Shown here piece by piece: positions 60,452 to 64,000 of a stretch of 64,000 nt of DNA. This stretch comes from Brevibacillus reuszeri. Its GTDB lineage: Bacteria; Bacillota; Bacilli; Brevibacillales; Brevibacillaceae. The stretch's first letter is position 1. Every line of letters starts with the position of its first letter. Under the pieces are notes generated by a model. That model was not told where the DNA came from. It did not search any database and was given only the letters and a program-made list of their open reading frames with translations. The stretch covers positions 1,673,493 through 1,737,492 of the forward strand of contig NZ_LGIQ01000009.1 of NCBI RefSeq assembly GCF_001187725.1, in the 5' to 3' direction. Made by a program: the position numbers and the translations under genes.

Positions 60452-60528
60452 TTCAACACTCCTGTACAATCCGTTATTCATCTACAGCCATTGTAACATA
60501 AGCAATAGCGGCACAGCATGATGAACGC

Positions 60529-61209
60529 TTATCCGACCAAGAGGGCAAATACGACACCTGGTCCATGGACACCAATTGTCAGGTCGTTTTCGATGTCGGC
60601 AGAACGGCTGGGGCCGGAGATAAAATGAATCCCCGCAGGGAAATCTTCTCGTGGTTTTCCGTCAAAACCAGCCAGGACCTCACCCAGTCTGGTTTTGAGA
60701 CGATTGACAGGGAGAATCGCGATAAATACAGTAGGCAGCAAGCTGACGGAGCGCCCGGTATCACCCGAAGAAGTAACGACGACGGTTCCCGTATGGGCGA
60801 CACCGTGATCTACGATCAAGATCCCGATATCGGCACCCGCAGCCTTGGCGAGTAGTGTATCCCGATTGTCAGGATGCCAGACTGTAAAATGGGATTCTGG
60901 CAGGCTGTCAGGTAGGCCGAGAGCGAGAAGCTCTGGTTGATTTTGCAAAAGGAGTGTCTGTGCTTTTAGCTCCTTTGCTTTTTCGACGATAAATTGCTTC
61001 GCCTCTTCTGTCGTGGGAAAGCGGAAACAATGGCCGCCGGCTTTTTGCCAGTTGTCGCAAAACAAGCTGATGCGGTCTTCGAGATTCAATTCATAGTTAT
61101 GCCAGAAGTCGGGAGCACCTTTGAAGGGATGCCGTGGTGCGGTAGTTGCCAACGGGCGGCCAAGACGATTCGTGATGTTTTGGATAAAAGCTTTTTGCTG
61201 CTCACTCAT
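60529..61209 (-). CDS. lutC: L-lactate utilisation protein LutC
   Basis: The 226-residue protein is of the LUD (YkgG/LutC) family: FIQNITNRLGRPLATTAPRH at the start and the ADIGILIVDHGVAHTGTVVV segment, ending with HGPGVVFALLVG. It works with LutA and LutB to oxidise L-lactate to pyruvate. It overlaps lutB by 8 bases. Confidence 0.92.
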   Translation of the reverse strand: MSEQQKAFIQNITNRLGRPLATTAPRHPFKGAPDFWHNYELNLEDRISLFCDNWQKAGGHCFRFPTTEEAKQFIVEKAKELKAQTLLLQNQPELLALGLPDSLPESHFTVWHPDNRDTLLAKAAGADIGILIVDHGVAHTGTVVVTSSGDTGRSVSLLPTVFIAILPVNRLKTRLGEVLAGFDGKPREDFPAGIHFISGPSRSADIENDLTIGVHGPGVVFALLVG

Positions 61210-62710
61210 GGCTGGTGGCTCCCTTCGCGCGTCGGCGCAGTTCTTCTTCTAGTCGTGCCTGTGTTGCAGTCTCCATGTTACGCGGATTGTCGCGGAGCTC
61301 CTGGCTGAGCATAGGCCACTTATCGCGGAACGAGTCTGCTGGCAATGCCGGTGTATGGCGATAGCGATTCCATCCTTTGAGTGGACCGAGCTTCAGCTTG
61401 ATGACATTGTCTTTTAAGACCAGCTTTTGCCCCAATTTGCCAAGCCTCAGGACTCGTTTGAGCCGTTTGTGATTGGACATGATGTAGCCGAAGCCTTTCA
61501 TTCCAAGTGCTTCCTCGGGGCTGGTATGTCCCGCCTTCACTTTGCGATTGCGTAAATAGACGAGCATATCGTGCAGCGGAATTTTGACAGGACATGCTTC
61601 ATAGCAGGCGCCACACAAGCTGGAGGCGTTGGCGATATCATCCCATTCCGCGACATTTTTCTGAAGGGCTGGCCCTAGAACGGCTCCTATCGGCCCGCTG
61701 TAAGGACCTCCGTAGGAATGACCGCCGATGTGTCTATAAACTGGGCAAGCGTTGAGACAGGCACCACAGCGTATGCAGTTCAATAGCTCCTGGAACTCAG
61801 GATCACCGAGCTGCAAAGAACGTCCGTTATCCACGATGATGATATGCATTTCTTCCGGTCCGTCACTATCGAGCGCGCGGCGTGGGCCACTGATTCCCGA
61901 CATGTAGACGGTAAGCTTTTGCCCTGTGGCGGAGCGGGGGAGGAGTGTCGCCATGACCTCCAGATCATCCCACGACGGAATGATCCTTTCCATGCCCATG
62001 AGCGTAATCTGCGTTTTGGGGACAGTGCTGACCATGCGTGCGTTGCCTTCATTTTCAAACAAGACGATAGAGCCACTCTCCGCAATGGCAAAGTTGCAGC
62101 CTGTCAAGCCGATATCTGCTTCGAGAAACTTCTCGCGCAGCTTTTTCCGTACGAAGCCAGCCAGGATCGTTGTATCAGGGGCGAGGGTTTCCCCAGCGTC
62201 CTTGGATAAAAGCTCTGCGATTTGCACCCGATTTTTGTGGATTGCCGGGATGATAATGTGTGACGGGGCCTCATGAGCCAATTGGATGATGTATTCACCC
62301 AAATCTGTTTCAATCGATTCGATACCTTGCTGCTCCAGCGCTTCGTTAATATGCACTTCCTCTGAGACCATCGATTTTGATTTGACTACGGTACGCGCTC
62401 CCCGTTTTTTGGCAATGTCCAGGGTGATTGCTGCCGCTTCTTCGGCGGTATAGGCAAAATGGATATGGACACCGTTTGCCCGAGCGTTGTCGATAAACTG
62501 GTTGAGGTAGTAATCCAGATGGGCAATTGTATGTAAACGGATTTGACGCCCTCGCTCACGCCACTCCTCCCAGTATCCTTGCTCTGCGGACGCGTTTTTT
62601 TTGCCGTCACGCAAGCGCTCAGTCGTGTATTTGACCGCATTGCGGAGAAACTCGTCGTCCAGTGCTTGTTTGGCTCTTTCAATGACGGAGGTGCCTTTAG
62701 CGGTGCTCAC
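61202..62710 (-). CDS. lutB: L-lactate utilisation iron-sulfur protein LutB
   Basis: 502 residues. The N-terminal LUD domain (RTVVKSKSMVSEEVHINEAL, LTGCNFAIAESGSIVLFENE) is followed by two 4Fe-4S motifs, CIRCGACLNACPVY and CGACYEACPVKIP, and a C-terminal DUF3390-like tail. GTG start inside the end of lutA (14-base overlap). It carries electrons in lactate oxidation. Confidence 0.95.
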   Translation of the reverse strand: MSTAKGTSVIERAKQALDDEFLRNAVKYTTERLRDGKKNASAEQGYWEEWRERGRQIRLHTIAHLDYYLNQFIDNARANGVHIHFAYTAEEAAAITLDIAKKRGARTVVKSKSMVSEEVHINEALEQQGIESIETDLGEYIIQLAHEAPSHIIIPAIHKNRVQIAELLSKDAGETLAPDTTILAGFVRKKLREKFLEADIGLTGCNFAIAESGSIVLFENEGNARMVSTVPKTQITLMGMERIIPSWDDLEVMATLLPRSATGQKLTVYMSGISGPRRALDSDGPEEMHIIIVDNGRSLQLGDPEFQELLNCIRCGACLNACPVYRHIGGHSYGGPYSGPIGAVLGPALQKNVAEWDDIANASSLCGACYEACPVKIPLHDMLVYLRNRKVKAGHTSPEEALGMKGFGYIMSNHKRLKRVLRLGKLGQKLVLKDNVIKLKLGPLKGWNRYRHTPALPADSFRDKWPMLSQELRDNPRNMETATQARLEEELRRRAKGATSHE

Positions 62711-63437
62711 CAGTCATCACCCCTTCGTACAATAGTTCAGCCAAATGCATGACTTTCACAGGCTTGCCGCGAAAGTGCAGGTTGCCAGAGATATTGAGCA
62801 AACAGCCGAGGTCGAGTCCGACGAGCACCTCTGCATCTGTCTCTAGCACGTGATCTGTTTTTTCCGTCACCATCGCACCGGAGATATCGCACATTTTCAC
62901 AGCGAAGGTGCCACCGAACCCACAGCAATCCTCGGCAAAAGGGAGCGGAATCAGATCGAGTCCCTTGACCTGCTGCATGAGCTGAAGCGGCTCCTGTTTA
63001 ACCCCGAGCAAGCGACTGCCGTGACAGGAGGGATGGTAGGTTACTTTGTGTGGAAAGACAGCTCCCACATCGGTTACCCCGAGTACGTTTACGAGAAACT
63101 GAGTGAATTCGTACGTTTTATCGCGAAGCTGTTCTACCTTTTTGCCGAGTACAGGGTCGTCTTCAAACAGCTTGGGATAGTAATGGTGAATCATACCTGT
63201 ACAGGAACCGGATGGGGAGATGACAAAATCACTCTCATCAAAGGCTTCGATCAATGTTTTGGCTGATTTGCGGGCTTCGTCCCAGTAGCCACTGTTAAAG
63301 GCAGGCTGACCACAACAGGTTTGTCCCTCAGGGAAATGAACACTTACGCCGTATCGCGCAAGCAGTCGAACCATGGCTTCTCCTACACGTGGATACAGAG
63401 CATCGCTGAGGCAGGTAATAAACAGAGAGACCTTCAC
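62697..63437 (-). CDS. lutA: L-lactate utilisation protein LutA
   Basis: 246 residues with two cysteine-rich CCG domains: EGQTCCGQPAFNSGYWDEAR and PFAEDCCGFGGTFAVKM, as in the GlcF/LutA family that holds Fe-S clusters. GTG start with AAGGTG upstream. It is the first gene of lutABC-lutR. Confidence 0.95.
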   Translation of the reverse strand: MKVSLFITCLSDALYPRVGEAMVRLLARYGVSVHFPEGQTCCGQPAFNSGYWDEARKSAKTLIEAFDESDFVISPSGSCTGMIHHYYPKLFEDDPVLGKKVEQLRDKTYEFTQFLVNVLGVTDVGAVFPHKVTYHPSCHGSRLLGVKQEPLQLMQQVKGLDLIPLPFAEDCCGFGGTFAVKMCDISGAMVTEKTDHVLETDAEVLVGLDLGCLLNISGNLHFRGKPVKVMHLAELLYEGVMTGEHR

Positions 63438-63475
63438 GCTTTCACCTTCTCCTATGTCATCAATTTACTTATCAG

Positions 63476-63488
63476 CTTATCATACAAG
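63476..63488 (-). promoter_or_regulatory. Candidate LutR site upstream of lutA
   Basis: On the minus strand, CTTGTATGATAAG has CTT/AAG dyad ends and a TGTATGA half like that of known LutR targets. It lies 39 bases before the lutA start. The assignment rests on position and a partial match only. Confidence 0.35.
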
Positions 63489-63522
63489 TTGAGGGTTGAA
63501 TAGTCTGAAAAGTCGAAAACAA

Positions 63523-63563
63523 ACAAAAGCCAACAAACCGTATGAAAAAGCGGTCTGCTGGCT
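63523..63563 (-). terminator. Terminator of the partial SDR gene
   Basis: AGCCAGCAGACCG / CGGTTTGTTGGCT on the minus strand pairs fully with two G-T wobbles and is followed by TTTTGTTTGTTTT. Confidence 0.8.
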
Positions 63564-63610
63564 TGGGTTATTGGTTGCCCTGTTGTCCTGTTGTCCTGGG
63601 AGATTGCTAG

Positions 63611-64000
63611 TTATTGAGCGGAATATCCGCCATCCACCGGTAGCTCAATTCCGGTAATAAAAGAAGATGAGTCGGAAGCCAGGAACAGCACCCCTTCTGC
63701 TACCTCGCGAGCTTTGCCCAGACGAGGCAGCGGGGTGAGGGAGCGGAACCATTGATTCATTTGGTCATTTTCAAACATATCCGTGGTCATCGGGGTTTCA
63801 ATGAAGCCTGGATGGACGGAGTTGACGCGAATGTTTTCCTTCGCATATTGAATGGCGGTTCCTTTGGTCAGCAAGCGTACGCCACCTTTGGAAGCGGTGT
63901 AGGCACTTGCGCCACTACCACCTGTCAAGCCTGCGATGGAGGAGATGTTGACGATCGAGCCGCCCTTGTTTTCCAGCATGACCGGGATGACATGCTTCAT
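63611..64000 (-). CDS. Short-chain dehydrogenase/reductase, C-terminal part
   Basis: The visible 129 residues run to the window edge and the gene continues beyond it. Catalytic Ser and Tyr/Lys are present (NISSIAGLTGGSGASAYTAS then K), with IRVNSVHPGFIETPM and the end FITGIELPVDGGYSAQ typical of classical SDRs. The cofactor-binding start lies outside the window, so cofactor and substrate cannot be judged. Confidence 0.88.
   Translation of the reverse strand: MKHVIPVMLENKGGSIVNISSIAGLTGGSGASAYTASKGGVRLLTKGTAIQYAKENIRVNSVHPGFIETPMTTDMFENDQMNQWFRSLTPLPRLGKAREVAEGVLFLASDSSSFITGIELPVDGGYSAQ

Noticed and set aside
63575..63600. Short tandem CCTGTTGT-like repeats before the partial SDR stop
   Set aside because: Only two to three imperfect units of 8-9 bp, too short to tell from chance.

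Overview
The window looks like a chromosomal segment of an endospore-forming Bacillota of the Brevibacillus/Paenibacillaceae type. The evidence is strong AGGAGG ribosome sites, frequent TTG and GTG starts, an SspH spore protein behind a sigma-G-type promoter, a BclA-like collagen protein behind a sigma-K-type promoter, and Bacillus-type lutABC, efeUOB, rocB and gcvPA/gcvPB genes. I see no rRNA, tRNA, CRISPR array, phage or transposase. The species assignment is inference.

Layout. 0-9 kb: the end of a phosphonate permease facing a PhnD lipoprotein, a secreted-type metallophosphatase, and two regulator/efflux pairs (AraC with an Fsr-like pump; MarR with an MFS pump and GTTG-N6-CAAC operators). 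9-30 kb: three sigma-54 activator genes, each beside a gene set with a -24/-12 promoter: (i) SDR, gcvPA, gcvPB, a polar amino-acid ABC importer and rocB; (ii) a DUF3311 protein, a sodium:solute symporter and a C45 acyltransferase/hydrolase; (iii) gabT and an aldehyde dehydrogenase. A BlaI regulator with an M56 protease fused to a decayed LytM domain lies between them. 33-41 kb: five co-directional genes that look like an exopolysaccharide machine (deacetylases, nucleotide-sugar dehydrogenase, PilZ-GT2 synthase, GH18 hydrolase). 41-42.6 kb: purine permease and phosphoribosyltransferase.

42.6-46.1 kb (minus strand): a four-gene membrane set headed by a UbiA-type polyprenyl-phosphate phosphoribosyltransferase, with a small SMR/EamA-type membrane protein, a divergent PAP2 protein and a large multi-pass protein. 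It resembles the mycobacterial polyprenyl-phospho-pentose pathway. 46.3-51.5 kb: a complex hybrid histidine kinase, a response regulator with a SARP-like winged-helix/BTAD output, and a BTAD paralog that has lost its receiver. The kinase and the paralog share 11-bp-spaced TTGWGAG direct repeats at the same distance from a -10-like element. 51.5-54.3 kb is a small AT-rich patch (RlmH-like, VanW, DUF5071, unknown). 54.2-64 kb: collagen-like spore surface protein, the Fur-controlled efe iron operon, the lut lactate operon and a partial SDR.

The strongest candidates for undescribed biology are the exopolysaccharide locus, the phosphoribosyl cassette, the SARP-type operators, the sigma-54 glycine/amino-acid operon, and a dispersed ~59-bp repeat that supplies the C-terminal codons of two unrelated genes.
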